Positions 27,286 through 35,352 of a stretch of 64,000 nt of DNA are shown here, piece by piece. A program made the translations under genes and the position numbers. Origin of the DNA: Pelotomaculum schinkii (GTDB lineage: Bacteria > Bacillota > Desulfotomaculia > Desulfotomaculales > Pelotomaculaceae); NCBI RefSeq assembly GCF_004369205.1, contig NZ_QFGA01000004.1:282092-346091 (forward strand), read 5' to 3'. The notes under the pieces were generated by a model. The model made no database searches. It saw only the letters and a list, made by a program, of their open reading frames with translations, and was not told where the DNA came from. Each line of letters begins with the position of its first letter. The first letter of the stretch is position 1.

Positions 27286-28536
27286 ATGTCACAAAATGCT
27301 TCAGCGTGGGCGATGACGCTTGAACGGTTGGAGAAAGCTGCAAAAATAGCTGAGTTGGATCCAGAAGTTACGGCTTTACTTAGAGAACCCCAGCGTATTT
27401 TTGTAGTAAGCTTCCCAGTTCGTATGGATGATGGCACGACAAGATTATTCAAAGGTTATCGAGTGCACCATAACCATGCTTTAGGGCCAATCATGGGAGG
27501 CACCAGGTTTCATGGTGAAGAAACGCTTGATGATGTAAAGGCCCTGGGTTTGCTAATGACCTTAAAAAATTCTCTTAATGGTTTGTCGGCGGGTGGCGGA
27601 AAAGGCGGCGTTGTGGTTGATCCTGATTCATTATCAAAAACAGAGTTGGAAAGGCTTTGCCGTGCTTATATCAGGGCTATTGCACCCATGGTTGGCACTT
27701 GGCTGGATTTTCCTGGAGCAGACCTGGGTACTGACTCCCAGACCCAGAGCTGGTTTCTTGACGAGTTGGAGCAAATGAATGCGATGACCCATAACCCCGC
27801 AGCCATAAGCGGTAAGGATATAATATTAGGCGGATCTCAGGGACGTGCTGCCGCTACAGGTTTGGGCGTTATGTTTTCCGTACGGGAAGCCTGTAGGATT
27901 TTGGGAATCCAATTAAAAGGCCTGCGTATTGCCATACAGGGAGTAGGTAAGGTTGGTGGTTGGGCGGCAAGTCTTCTTTATGAAAAGGGAGCTAAGATCG
28001 TTGCAGTAAGTGATGTTTTTGGCGGTGTTTGTGCCCCTGGCGGTATTAATGTTCCAGAACTGCTTAAATTTGTAGAGAAAACCGGAAAAGTTGAGGGTTT
28101 CTTTGGAGCAAAAGCAATAAACAAAAATGAGCTTCTTACCGTTGATTGTGACGTAATTATCCCTGCTGCAGTTCAGAACGTAATTAATACAAAAGTTGCT
28201 TCAAACATAAAAGCAAAAGTGGTAGCAGAAGGAGCCAATGGACCAACTACCCCCGATGGTGAAGAAGTTCTACTGTCCAGAGGTATTTTTGTGGTCCCCG
28301 ATATACTTGCTAATGGTGGGGGAACAACTGTTGCGTACCTTGAAAAGGTGCAGAACTTATATGAATGCTACTGGAGCGAAAAAGAAGTTCATGCGAAGTA
28401 TGAAGAGATGTTTGTCCAGTGTTTTAATGAAATCTATAAAATCTGCAAGGAAAAAGGTATAAGCATGAGGATGGCTTCTTACGTAAAAGCACTTAAACGT
28501 ATAGAACTTGCAATTAAAGTCCGGGGATGGGTTTAA
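27286..28536 (+). CDS. Glutamate dehydrogenase family protein, copy 1
   Basis: 416 residues, Glu/Leu/Phe/Val dehydrogenase family, which oxidatively deaminates an amino acid to a 2-oxoacid (or the reverse). Catalytic-Lys region SAGGGKGGVVVDPDSLS (family G-G-x-K-G-G), then DFPGADLGTDSQT, and the NAD(P)-binding domain with IAIQGVGKVGGWAA (G-x-G-x-x-G). AAGGAGA lies before the ATG. Differs from the copy at 31570 at eight residues. Likely role: glutamate to 2-oxoglutarate, feeding Kor and SucCD of this window; other amino acids are possible. Confidence 0.9.
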   Translation: MSQNASAWAMTLERLEKAAKIAELDPEVTALLREPQRIFVVSFPVRMDDGTTRLFKGYRVHHNHALGPIMGGTRFHGEETLDDVKALGLLMTLKNSLNGLSAGGGKGGVVVDPDSLSKTELERLCRAYIRAIAPMVGTWLDFPGADLGTDSQTQSWFLDELEQMNAMTHNPAAISGKDIILGGSQGRAAATGLGVMFSVREACRILGIQLKGLRIAIQGVGKVGGWAASLLYEKGAKIVAVSDVFGGVCAPGGINVPELLKFVEKTGKVEGFFGAKAINKNELLTVDCDVIIPAAVQNVINTKVASNIKAKVVAEGANGPTTPDGEEVLLSRGIFVVPDILANGGGTTVAYLEKVQNLYECYWSEKEVHAKYEEMFVQCFNEIYKICKEKGISMRMASYVKALKRIELAIKVRGWV

Positions 28537-29034
28537 AGCTTATTAGCTAGCAATTATCCTTATTTCCAGATACTAATTTAGCTTATAGACAGATTAGGAG
28601 AAGCCCTTTGTGTGGTTGTCTGCTTATCGGTTTAGCAACTTAAATTACCTGGAAGAAAGTTTGACCCAAAAAACAACTCGCCAGTATATGGGGGAAACGA
28701 TCTGGTTATCAACCTGAGAAATGATTTAAAACATTGATTTAATGATCAATAGCTGAAAAATTAAGCAATATAGGGTAAACCCCTTAGAAGGTGGTTGGTA
28801 ATATAACAGCAACCCTCTATTTATAACTTGATTTTTAAAGTATGCATTCATCGGTTGTAAGATATAGGAATTGTCCAAGGCGCATTAACAGAAAAGAGCT
28901 TATAGCAGTCAAGCGGGAGAACTGTCACAGGTTAGCTTTGTTTCCGGTAAAAAGCCTTATTAATTTTATGATGCTTTTAAATAAAAGATTATTGTCCTTA
29001 AGAATAAAAAATAACAAGTTAGTATGAAATTAAG

Positions 29035-29075
29035 AATATGCCTCCTACCGTTAACGAAAAGGTAGGAGGCATATT
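29035..29075. terminator. Hairpin, possible bidirectional terminator
   Basis: Perfect 15-bp stem, AATATGCCTCCTACC (29035-29049) with GGTAGGAGGCATATT (29061-29075), followed by TTT. Confidence 0.75.
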
Positions 29076-29098
29076 TTAGCTTTCAGTAAATGAATCCA

Positions 29099-29144
29099 CA
29101 CTTCCAACCTATACTTGGTTGGCGCCCGGTATATGTTGGAAGTG
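29099..29144 (-). terminator. Hairpin just past the CaiB-type gene
   Basis: CACTTCCAAC (29099-29108) and GTTGGAAGTG (29135-29144) form a perfect 10-bp stem eight bases after the minus-strand stop codon. Confidence 0.6.
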
Positions 29145-29152
29145 TTAGAGCA

Positions 29153-30337
29153 TTAAATAACGCCTTTAGCCCTTAAATTTTCAATATCATTTTTGCTGTA
29201 GCCAAGCGTCCCCAAAACCTCTTCTGTGTGTTGGCCAAGTAAAGGCGGGGCAGAATTATAACTCACAGGGGTAAGTGAGAAGTTAATTGGGCAGCCCGGA
29301 ACTCTGACTTTACCAATCTTGGGGTGAGGCAGTTCCACAATCATCTGACGGTCGACTACCTGTGGGTGGTTGACAACTTCGCCAATTGAATTAATCATAC
29401 CACAGGGGACTCTTTCTCCCTGCAGTTTCTCAAGCCATTCGGAAGCATTTTTTTCCTTAAACATATCTTTTAAGAATTGGTTCAATTCTTCTCTATGTTT
29501 GACCCGCATTTCATTTGTGGCATACCTGGGATCGTCAACAATGTTCAGATCGAGTGCTTTGCAGAAACGTTTCCAGATGTTATCGTTTCCGACGGCAAGA
29601 ATGAAGTATTTATCCTTTGCTTTGAAAGCCTGATAAGGAACAATGGACGGGTGCGCGGAGCCCATACGAATGGGGTCCTTCCCTGAGGCCAGGTAATTGG
29701 CAGCCATGTAAGTTAACCAGGCTACTTCGGTTCCTAATAATGAAACATCGATATACTGTCCTTTTCCCGTTTCCTTTTTTGTCATTAAAGCTGATATGAT
29801 TCCCATGGCCGCGTACATGCCTGCGCCTATGTCAATTAAGGCCACACCTATGCGAACCGGGTCGCCGTCCTTTTCACCTGTAATAGACATCAAACCGCCC
29901 AAGCCCTGCAGCAGCAGGTCGTAGGCGGGAAAAGTACGGTAGGGACCGGCTTGACCAAAACCTGAAATTGAGCAATAAATAATTTCCGGATTAACTGACC
30001 GGATAGTGTCGTAATCCAATCCCAGTCGTTTGGTTGTACCTGGCAAAAAGTTTTCAATAACAACATCACTTTTGGCAGCGAGATCCATCAGGATTTTGTG
30101 CCCTTCTTCTGATTTCATGTTTACAGTAACGCTTTTTTTGTTCCGGTTTATACTGAGATAATAAGCACTTTCTCCCTCAAGGTAAGGGGGACCCCAGGAT
30201 CTTGTTTCATCGCCTTCTCCCGGTATTTCAATTTTAATTACCTCGGCGCCCAAATCACTCAACTGCATGGTACAAAAAGGGCCTGTAAGAACCCGCGAAA
30301 TATCAAGTACTTTTACTCCTTTTAAAGGCAGTTCCAT
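29153..30337 (-). CDS. Family III CoA-transferase (CaiB/BaiF/Frc)
   Basis: About 394 residues, the usual length. Starts VKVLDISRVLTGPFCTMQL, then DLGAEVIKIEIPGEGDETR and NRNKKSVTVNMKSEEG; the catalytic aspartate that forms the acyl-anhydride is in FPAYDLLLQG (Asp140 from the chosen start), and GKGQYIDVSLL follows. It transfers CoA from one acid to another without a ping-pong release. Donor and substrate are not readable. I start at ATG 30337 with GGGAG eight bases upstream; TTG 30352 is possible. It is the only minus-strand gene between 19 and 64 kb and lies between the two gdh copies. Confidence 0.9.
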   Translation of the reverse strand: MELPLKGVKVLDISRVLTGPFCTMQLSDLGAEVIKIEIPGEGDETRSWGPPYLEGESAYYLSINRNKKSVTVNMKSEEGHKILMDLAAKSDVVIENFLPGTTKRLGLDYDTIRSVNPEIIYCSISGFGQAGPYRTFPAYDLLLQGLGGLMSITGEKDGDPVRIGVALIDIGAGMYAAMGIISALMTKKETGKGQYIDVSLLGTEVAWLTYMAANYLASGKDPIRMGSAHPSIVPYQAFKAKDKYFILAVGNDNIWKRFCKALDLNIVDDPRYATNEMRVKHREELNQFLKDMFKEKNASEWLEKLQGERVPCGMINSIGEVVNHPQVVDRQMIVELPHPKIGKVRVPGCPINFSLTPVSYNSAPPLLGQHTEEVLGTLGYSKNDIENLRAKGVI

Positions 30338-30719
30338 AGATTTCACTCCCAATATCCCCCGGCATTCCCGGTTGTTTTTTGATTAGTGCCTTTGTATTGA
30401 GCTGCAATTTGTACATCCTATCCCACCAATATTGAAGGGCAATCATAGACGGTAGTCTTGCTATTCAATTACGTGTCTCCGGGCTCTGAGTGATTTCCCA
30501 TAATATCCCCACGCCTCCTTTTAATAGAAGTTAAGATAAGGTAAATAATGTTAGATTAGCGAGATTATTCTGCAACTCAATATGGCACCTTTTCTAATGA
30601 TCTTTTAAACACTGCAAGATTCATGCGTATTTATTAGGAAACAAATTTTATGTATCTAATTTGCAAAAACCAGGTGTTAAGATTGTTTTTTCTTCACAAA
30701 TGTCCAATTAAAAATTCTC
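30338..30719. other. Upstream region of the CaiB-type gene
   Basis: On the minus strand AAAAGGAGG (about 30512-30520) is followed by a ten-codon frame starting at an ATG near 30501, a possible leader. The right part belongs to the repeat at 30596-30775. Confidence 0.4.
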
Positions 30720-30775
30720 GTGTTGAAAAATAATTTATTAGAAATTAACAAATTGAGAAAATATTTTTCGTTTAA
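30596..30775 (+). repeat. Repeat E, copy 1 (left flank of duplicated segment)
   Basis: Similar to 32898-33058: both share TGCAAGATT, TTATGTAT, ATTTGCAAAA-type blocks, then AATTCTCGTGTTGAAAAA and AATTAACAAATTGAGAAA. A shorter relative, AAAATTCTCGTATTGATAAG, occurs at 45716. Confidence 0.65.
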
Positions 30776-30977
30776 TGAATTTTGGGTATCCCACGCTAAT
30801 ATTCTATCGGTTGACACTTCTGAGGCAGAAAAAATGCCTGGAGTCTATAAGATTATTACAAGCAAGGATATAAAAGGCACTAACTGCATTAACGGAATTG
30901 TTTTTATACCCAGCAACAAGAGCGACGGATATGATCGGTGTGTTATCAATGATAAAAAAGTGAACCAAACTGATTGA
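30720..30977 (+). pseudogene. Fragment of a Mop-type aldehyde oxidoreductase
   Basis: From about residue 24 on, this frame reads SHANILSVDTSEAEKMPGVY, KIITSKDIKGTN and PSNKSDGYDR, the start of the Mo-binding domain of Mop-type enzymes. It is cut at KVNQ, where the sequence switches to the copied 3' end of the dicluster gene (junction at about 30970). It covers a part of Mop that is missing from the truncated gene at 22562, so both could be relics of one ancestral gene. Confidence 0.8.
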
Positions 30978-31117
30978 TACTGATAGCAAGCACTTTATAG
31001 CACATCTGCAAATTAATATAATCGCCTATGGGGTAGAGTACCTGCCTGTAAGCAGCGGTTACAATATATATAATGCCTACAGTCACAGGCTGCAGATTAT
31101 GGAGGAAAAGAATTGCA

Positions 31118-31249
31118 ATGAAAGAACTTGAAAAAAGCATGATGTGCGGTAAATGCAATTTACTTTTAGAGGTTGGCAAAATAGACTTAAGCAAAACAAA
31201 GAAAAAATATTCACTTGATGGTATTAATGGTTTTAACCTTACAAAATAA
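31118..31249 (+). pseudogene. Small redox protein, internally deleted copy
   Basis: 43 codons. It starts like the intact protein at 26620 (KELEKSMMCGKCNLLLE) but after KIDL jumps to KTKKKYSLDGING, the unrecognised stretch after the stop in copy 1. The second C-x2-C pair and the stop codon are gone; the 216-base loss keeps the frame. Confidence 0.75.
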
Positions 31250-31378
31250 AGACCTCCTGAAACTTAATACCACCGTTGGGCTTTTATGCTTTGCTTTTAA
31301 TTGTCCGATTCTCTGGACCAATTTTATTGTAAAAGGTAAATTTATGTTGGGCTTACTATTAAGTAGGCCTTTTTTATT

Positions 31379-31395
31379 TTGGCCTGATATTTGCA
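31379..31395 (+). promoter_or_regulatory. Sigma-54 promoter of gdh copy 2
   Basis: TTGGCCTGATATTTGCA, identical to the copy at 27102. An AAGGAGG (31456-31462) and a six-codon frame (GTG 31472 to TAG 31492) follow. Confidence 0.85.
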
Positions 31396-31569
31396 ATGTT
31401 GTAATTGAGTTGATAATAATGAGTAACTTAAGAACAGTCGTGTTTCTTTATCAAAAAGGAGGATGGTAAACGTGTATTTTAGAGAAGGTTAGGGCGAGAG
31501 GGTCCCGCTAATAGTAGGTTCATAAACATTGGTAAATAGGACTAAATATTCAAAAAAGGAGATGCTACA

Positions 31570-32820
31570 ATGTCACAAAATGCTTCAGCATGGGCGATGA
31601 CGCTTGAACGGTTGGAGAAAGCTGCAAAAATAGCTGAGTTAGATCCAGAAGTTACGGCTTTACTTAGAGAACCCCAGCGTATTTTTGTAGTAAGCTTCCC
31701 GGTTCGTATGGATGATGGCACGACAAGATTATTCAAAGGTTATCGAGTGCACCATAACCATGCTTTAGGGCCAATCATGGGGGGCACCAGGTTTCATGGT
31801 GAAGAAACGCTTGATGATGTAAAGGCCCTGGGTTTGCTAATGACCTTAAAAAATTCTCTTAACGGTTTGTCGGCGGGTGGCGGAAAAGGTGGCGTTGTGG
31901 TTGATCCTGATTCATTATCAAAAGCAGAGTTGGAAAGACTTTGCCGTGCTTATATCAGGGCTATTGCACCCATGGTTGGCACTTGGCTGGATTTCCCTGG
32001 AGCAGACCTAGGTACTGACTCCCAGACTCAGAGCTGGTTTCTTGACGAGTTGGAACAAATGAATGCGATGACCCATAATCCCGCAGCCATAAGCGGTAAG
32101 GATATAATATTAGGCGGATCTCAGGGACGTGCTGCCGCTACAGGTTTGGGCGTTATGTTTTCCGTACGGGAGGCCTGTAAGATTTTGGGAATCCAATTAA
32201 AAGGCCTGCGTATTGCCATACAGGGAGTAGGTAAGGTTGGCGGTTGGGCGGCAAGTCTTCTTTATGAAAAGGGAGCTAAGATCGTTGCAGTAAGTGATGT
32301 TTTTGGCGGTGTTTGTGCCCCTGGCGGTATTAATATTCCAGAACTGCTTAAATTTGTAGAAAAAACCGGAAAAGTTGAGGGTTTCTTTGGAGCAAAAGCA
32401 ATAAACAAAAATGAGCTTCTTACCGTTGATTGTGACGTAATTATCCCTGCTGCAGTTCAGAACGTGATTAATACAGAAGTTGCTTCAAAAATAAAAGCAA
32501 AAGTGGTAGCAGAAGGAGCCAATGGACCAACTACCCTCGATGGTGAAGAAGTCCTACTGTCCAGAGGTATTTTTGTGGTCCCCGATATACTTGCTAATGG
32601 TGGGGGAACAACTGTTGCGTACCTTGAAAAGGCGCAGAATTTATATGAGTGCTACTGGAGCGAAAAAGAAGTCCATGCGAAGTATGAAGAGATGTTTGTC
32701 CAGTGCTTTAATGAAATCTATAAAATCTGCAAGGAAAAAGGTATAAGCATGAGGATGGCTTCTTATGTAAAAGCCCTTAAACGTATAGAACTTGCAATTA
32801 AAATTCGGGGATGGGTTTAA
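31570..32820 (+). CDS. Glutamate dehydrogenase family protein, copy 2
   Basis: 416 residues, same family and motifs as the gene at 27286. I count eight changes (T/A after SLSK, R/K in EACxILG, V/I after GGIN, K/E and N/K in the NTxVASxIKAK stretch, P/L in TTxDGEE, V/A before QNL, V/I before RGWV). None touches the catalytic Lys region or the nucleotide-binding glycines, so both should be active. The silent-site changes show that the copies have diverged for some time, unlike the Mo-hydroxylase pair. Confidence 0.9.
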   Translation: MSQNASAWAMTLERLEKAAKIAELDPEVTALLREPQRIFVVSFPVRMDDGTTRLFKGYRVHHNHALGPIMGGTRFHGEETLDDVKALGLLMTLKNSLNGLSAGGGKGGVVVDPDSLSKAELERLCRAYIRAIAPMVGTWLDFPGADLGTDSQTQSWFLDELEQMNAMTHNPAAISGKDIILGGSQGRAAATGLGVMFSVREACKILGIQLKGLRIAIQGVGKVGGWAASLLYEKGAKIVAVSDVFGGVCAPGGINIPELLKFVEKTGKVEGFFGAKAINKNELLTVDCDVIIPAAVQNVINTEVASKIKAKVVAEGANGPTTLDGEEVLLSRGIFVVPDILANGGGTTVAYLEKAQNLYECYWSEKEVHAKYEEMFVQCFNEIYKICKEKGISMRMASYVKALKRIELAIKIRGWV

Positions 32821-32897
32821 AGCTTATTAGCTAGCAATTCTACTTATTTCCAGACACTTAGCCATAGTATTTGCATATCCGCATTCATTTTTGGCAT

Positions 32898-33058
32898 GTT
32901 ACATTGTTTTTAACCATTGCAAGATTGGTGCATATTCAATAGAATGCAAACTCTTATGTATCATTTTGCAAAACGGGTGCTGCGCCTAAAATTCTCGTGT
33001 TGAAAAATGTCTAATTTGGAATTAACAAATTGAGAAAGTATTTTTTTGTTCAACTGCT
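32898..33058 (+). repeat. Repeat E, copy 2 (right flank of duplicated segment)
   Basis: Direct repeat of 30596-30775; the best-conserved blocks are AAATTCTCGTGTTGAAAAAT and GAATTAACAAATTGAGAAAG. Confidence 0.65.
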
Positions 33059-33254
33059 ATGGGATATAATAGAATTGAGAGAAGTCCCTAAATACTGATA
33101 AAATTCTACAAATTTTTCAGTGGGTAGGTGTCTGATAAATGCTTATTAATGATGAAATAATTAAGCATATATGTGAATTAAAGATCATATCCCTTGGTCT
33201 GGATAATTGTGGAATATCCTGGTTTATTGTCTTGCAAAAAGAGCAAATGCCTTA

Positions 33255-33291
33255 AAAAGTGGCCGGAAAGCTAATAATTTCGGCCACTTTT
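33255..33291 (+). terminator. Terminator-like hairpin
   Basis: Perfect 11-bp stem with a TTTTGTCTTTT tail. Probably ends transcription from gdh copy 2. Confidence 0.75.
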
Positions 33292-33340
33292 GTCTTTTGG
33301 GGCCAATCTTTAGTTTTTAACAAATCTCAAATCTGCTCTA

Positions 33341-33357
33341 AAGGCATGGGATTTGCA
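33341..33357 (+). promoter_or_regulatory. Sigma-54 promoter of the nitrilase-AOR operon
   Basis: AAGGCATGGGATTTGCA: GGCA at -24, TTTGCA at -12, correct spacing. The promoter at 45935 has nearly the same sequence. Confidence 0.75.
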
Positions 33358-33448
33358 AATAACATTTTGTAGATGTGCAGGGTAAGAGAACTATCCAATT
33401 TGTAGACTCGCGAGATGTATTTAAAAGATAGGAGGTGTACTGGGGTAC

Positions 33449-34228
33449 ATGAAAATCGCTACCATTCAACTAGCTAATGATGATAAGGAAACAAAATCCA
33501 ACAGGATTTCCCGGGTAGAAGGGCTTCTGGAAAAAGCCTCCGGGGCAGACCTTTTTCTCCTGCCGGAAATGTGGAATGTGGGTTATTTTTCCTTCGATAA
33601 CTACATGTCGGAAAGCGAAACACTGGAAGGAGAAACAATATCCTGGCTGGCCTCCAAGGCCAAAGAGCTTCAAGCATATATCTTCAGCGGCAGTATCGTG
33701 GAAAGAAATCAAGACAACAAGCTGTATAATGCTTCGGTGCTGCTGGATCCAGAGGGGAATATTATAGGTCACTACCGGAAGATCCACCTGTTTGGTTTCG
33801 GTTCGGCTGAACGGGCCGTCCTTTCTCCCGGTCAAAATATAACAGTAGTTAATACCAGGTTCGGTAAAATAGGGCTCAGTATTTGTTATGACCTGCGCTT
33901 TCCGGAACTTTACCGGAAGATGGCGGATCAGGGGGCTGAAATTATTCTAAATTGTGCGGCCTGGCCCTATCCCAGGGTTGAGCACTGGGTCCTGTTAAAT
34001 AAGGCCCGGGCTATAGAAAATCAATGTTACTTTTTATCTTGCTGTTGTGCCGGGGCAAGTCGGGGCAAGCCGTTTATCGGCCGCAGTCAAATCATTGACC
34101 CCTGGGGTACAGTTGTAGCTAGCGCTTCAGAACGGGAGACCATCTTGAATGCGGAGATTCAACCCGAAGCTGTGGCTGCAGCTAGGAAGGAATTTACAGC
34201 TTTGAAAGACAGAGTGCTGAAAGTTTGA
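33449..34228 (+). CDS. Carbon-nitrogen hydrolase (nitrilase superfamily amidase)
   Basis: 259 residues, typical of omega-amidase or carbamoyl-amide hydrolases. The complete catalytic triad is visible: Glu40 (LLPEMWNVGYFSFDNY), Lys111 (YRKIHLFGFG) and Cys146 (SICYDLRFPE). It cleaves a C-N bond in an amide or N-carbamoyl compound, releasing ammonia. Length and the YDLRFPELYR motif argue against a true nitrilase. First gene of a block with DUF2848, cupin and aldehyde oxidoreductase, so its substrate is probably a ring-opened nitrogen compound. AGGAGG stands 13 bases before the ATG. Confidence 0.9.
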   Translation: MKIATIQLANDDKETKSNRISRVEGLLEKASGADLFLLPEMWNVGYFSFDNYMSESETLEGETISWLASKAKELQAYIFSGSIVERNQDNKLYNASVLLDPEGNIIGHYRKIHLFGFGSAERAVLSPGQNITVVNTRFGKIGLSICYDLRFPELYRKMADQGAEIILNCAAWPYPRVEHWVLLNKARAIENQCYFLSCCCAGASRGKPFIGRSQIIDPWGTVVASASERETILNAEIQPEAVAAARKEFTALKDRVLKV

Positions 34229-34267
34229 TGTTTTGGTAAACAAATTCACAAGGAAAGGAGGAGAACG

Positions 34268-34969
34268 ATGGAGGGTAAAAGACTGGAACTTTTTATTGAC
34301 GGCCAGTTTGACCAAAGAGTCTTATTCACAGCCAATAAAATTATCAATGCCGGTTACACCGGGCGTAATCAAGAGGAAGTGCGTAAACATATTGAGGAAT
34401 TAAAACTCCTGGGAGTGCCGGCGCCTGATCAGGTGCCTACTTATTACCCTAAACCGGCAGCGCTGCTTACGAGTGACGAATCGATTGAGATAGCTGATAC
34501 CGATAATACCGGGGAAGCTGAATACGTGCTGCTTATAGGGGAAAATGAAACTGTTTATGTGGCTGCGGGAAGTGACCATACTGACCGCAAACTGGAAGGA
34601 CTCAACAATATCTTAAAGGCAAAACAAATGTGCCCCAACTTCATATCAAAGGCTGTGTGGCGACTGGAAGATGTAGAGACTCACTGGGACGATATTATTA
34701 TCCGGTCCTGGGTAAACGGTCACAGTGAGGCGGCTTACCAGGAATCAAAACTTTCAGCTATGATGGGTCCCAGGGAGCTTATAGAGCGGGTCAAACCGCT
34801 GGTAGCGGGACCAATGGCAGGAACAGTTATTTATTCCGGCACTGTGGGTACGTTGGGTGAAATCAAATTTAATAACCGTTTTGAGATGGAACTGGTTGAT
34901 AAGGTTAGAGGGCAAAGGTTGTATTGCGGCTATTATTTAAAACTTATCAACTGGTTTGCAGGATGTTAA
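34268..34969 (+). CDS. DUF2848 family protein
   Basis: 233 residues. Family features: NAGYTGRNQEEVRKHIEEL at about 28-46, LLGVPAPDQVPTYYP, and VYVAAGSDHTDRKLEG in the middle, followed by KQMCPN. DUF2848 resembles the fumarylacetoacetate hydrolase fold in my reading, so a C-C hydrolase or decarboxylase role is possible; no experiment is known to me. AAAGGAGG precedes the ATG. In a tight operon with the amidase and the cupin. Confidence 0.8.
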   Translation: MEGKRLELFIDGQFDQRVLFTANKIINAGYTGRNQEEVRKHIEELKLLGVPAPDQVPTYYPKPAALLTSDESIEIADTDNTGEAEYVLLIGENETVYVAAGSDHTDRKLEGLNNILKAKQMCPNFISKAVWRLEDVETHWDDIIIRSWVNGHSEAAYQESKLSAMMGPRELIERVKPLVAGPMAGTVIYSGTVGTLGEIKFNNRFEMELVDKVRGQRLYCGYYLKLINWFAGC

Positions 34970-34995
34970 GAATATAAAGCAGGGGGGGATTCGTA

Positions 34996-35340
34996 ATGGC
35001 AAAACCAGAGCTGGAGTTTTTTGATCATGACTTAAACATTGGTTGGAGGCAAGTAGAAGGGGCTCAGAAAGGGATTATTGAGAAGATTTTAAGTTTGGAT
35101 CCTGAAACCGGATCGTATACCAGGCTTTTAAAGTTCCCTCCGGGAATGCTGACTAATGAATTATTAGTCCACGATTTCTGGGAAGAGGTTTATATCCTGA
35201 AAGGAAGCCTTACCGACCTCAATAAAGAAGAAACGTATATTGAAGGTATGTATGCCTGCCGGCCCCCGGGGATGAAACACGGTCCTTACAACATCCCTAA
35301 CGGGTGTATGACTTTGGAAATTAGGACTTACGAAAAATAG
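34996..35340 (+). CDS. Cupin-domain protein
   Basis: 114 residues forming a single cupin barrel: LLKFPPGMLTNELLVHDFWE, EEVYILKGSLTD and PPGMKHGPYN carry the usual metal-ligand positions (His, Glu, His). Such small cupins act as isomerases, dioxygenase-like enzymes or sensors; here, in an anaerobe and between catabolic genes, an isomerase or hydrolase is more likely than an oxygenase. 26 bases after DUF2848, 12 before the AOR gene. Confidence 0.8.
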   Translation: MAKPELEFFDHDLNIGWRQVEGAQKGIIEKILSLDPETGSYTRLLKFPPGMLTNELLVHDFWEEVYILKGSLTDLNKEETYIEGMYACRPPGMKHGPYNIPNGCMTLEIRTYEK

Positions 35341-35352
35341 GGGGAGAAAAGG

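Larger units (their letters stand above)
26472..28570 (+). repeat. Duplicated segment, copy 1 (redox protein + glutamate dehydrogenase)
   Basis: Homologous to 30970-32854. It covers the 3' end of the dicluster gene, the small redox protein, the sigma-54 promoter and the whole gdh gene. The first part has diverged and copy 2 lacks about 216 bases (26695-26911 here). Confidence 0.9.
28537..29152. other. 616-base intergenic region
   Basis: No supported gene; a 61-codon frame at 28842 lacks a ribosome binding site and family features. Bases about 28745-28880 resemble 45820-45965 (same order of motifs around GCAATA and the hairpin), but the sigma-54 match there is lost here. Two hairpins follow at the 3' end. 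Confidence 0.5.
30970..32854 (+). repeat. Duplicated segment, copy 2
   Basis: Second copy of 26472-28570, with a 216-base internal loss. It starts in the middle of a mop fragment and is flanked by the E repeats (30596-30775 and 32898-33058). Confidence 0.9.
32821..33448. other. 628-base control region before the nitrilase operon
   Basis: Holds repeat E copy 2 (32898-33058), a terminator-like hairpin AAAAGTGGCCG/CGGCCACTTTT (33255-33265, 33281-33291) and a sigma-54 promoter (33341). A 38-codon frame at 33139 has no features. Confidence 0.6.

Noticed and set aside
28842..29027. 61-codon frame after gdh copy 1
   Set aside because: No ribosome binding site, unusual basic composition and no counterpart after gdh copy 2.
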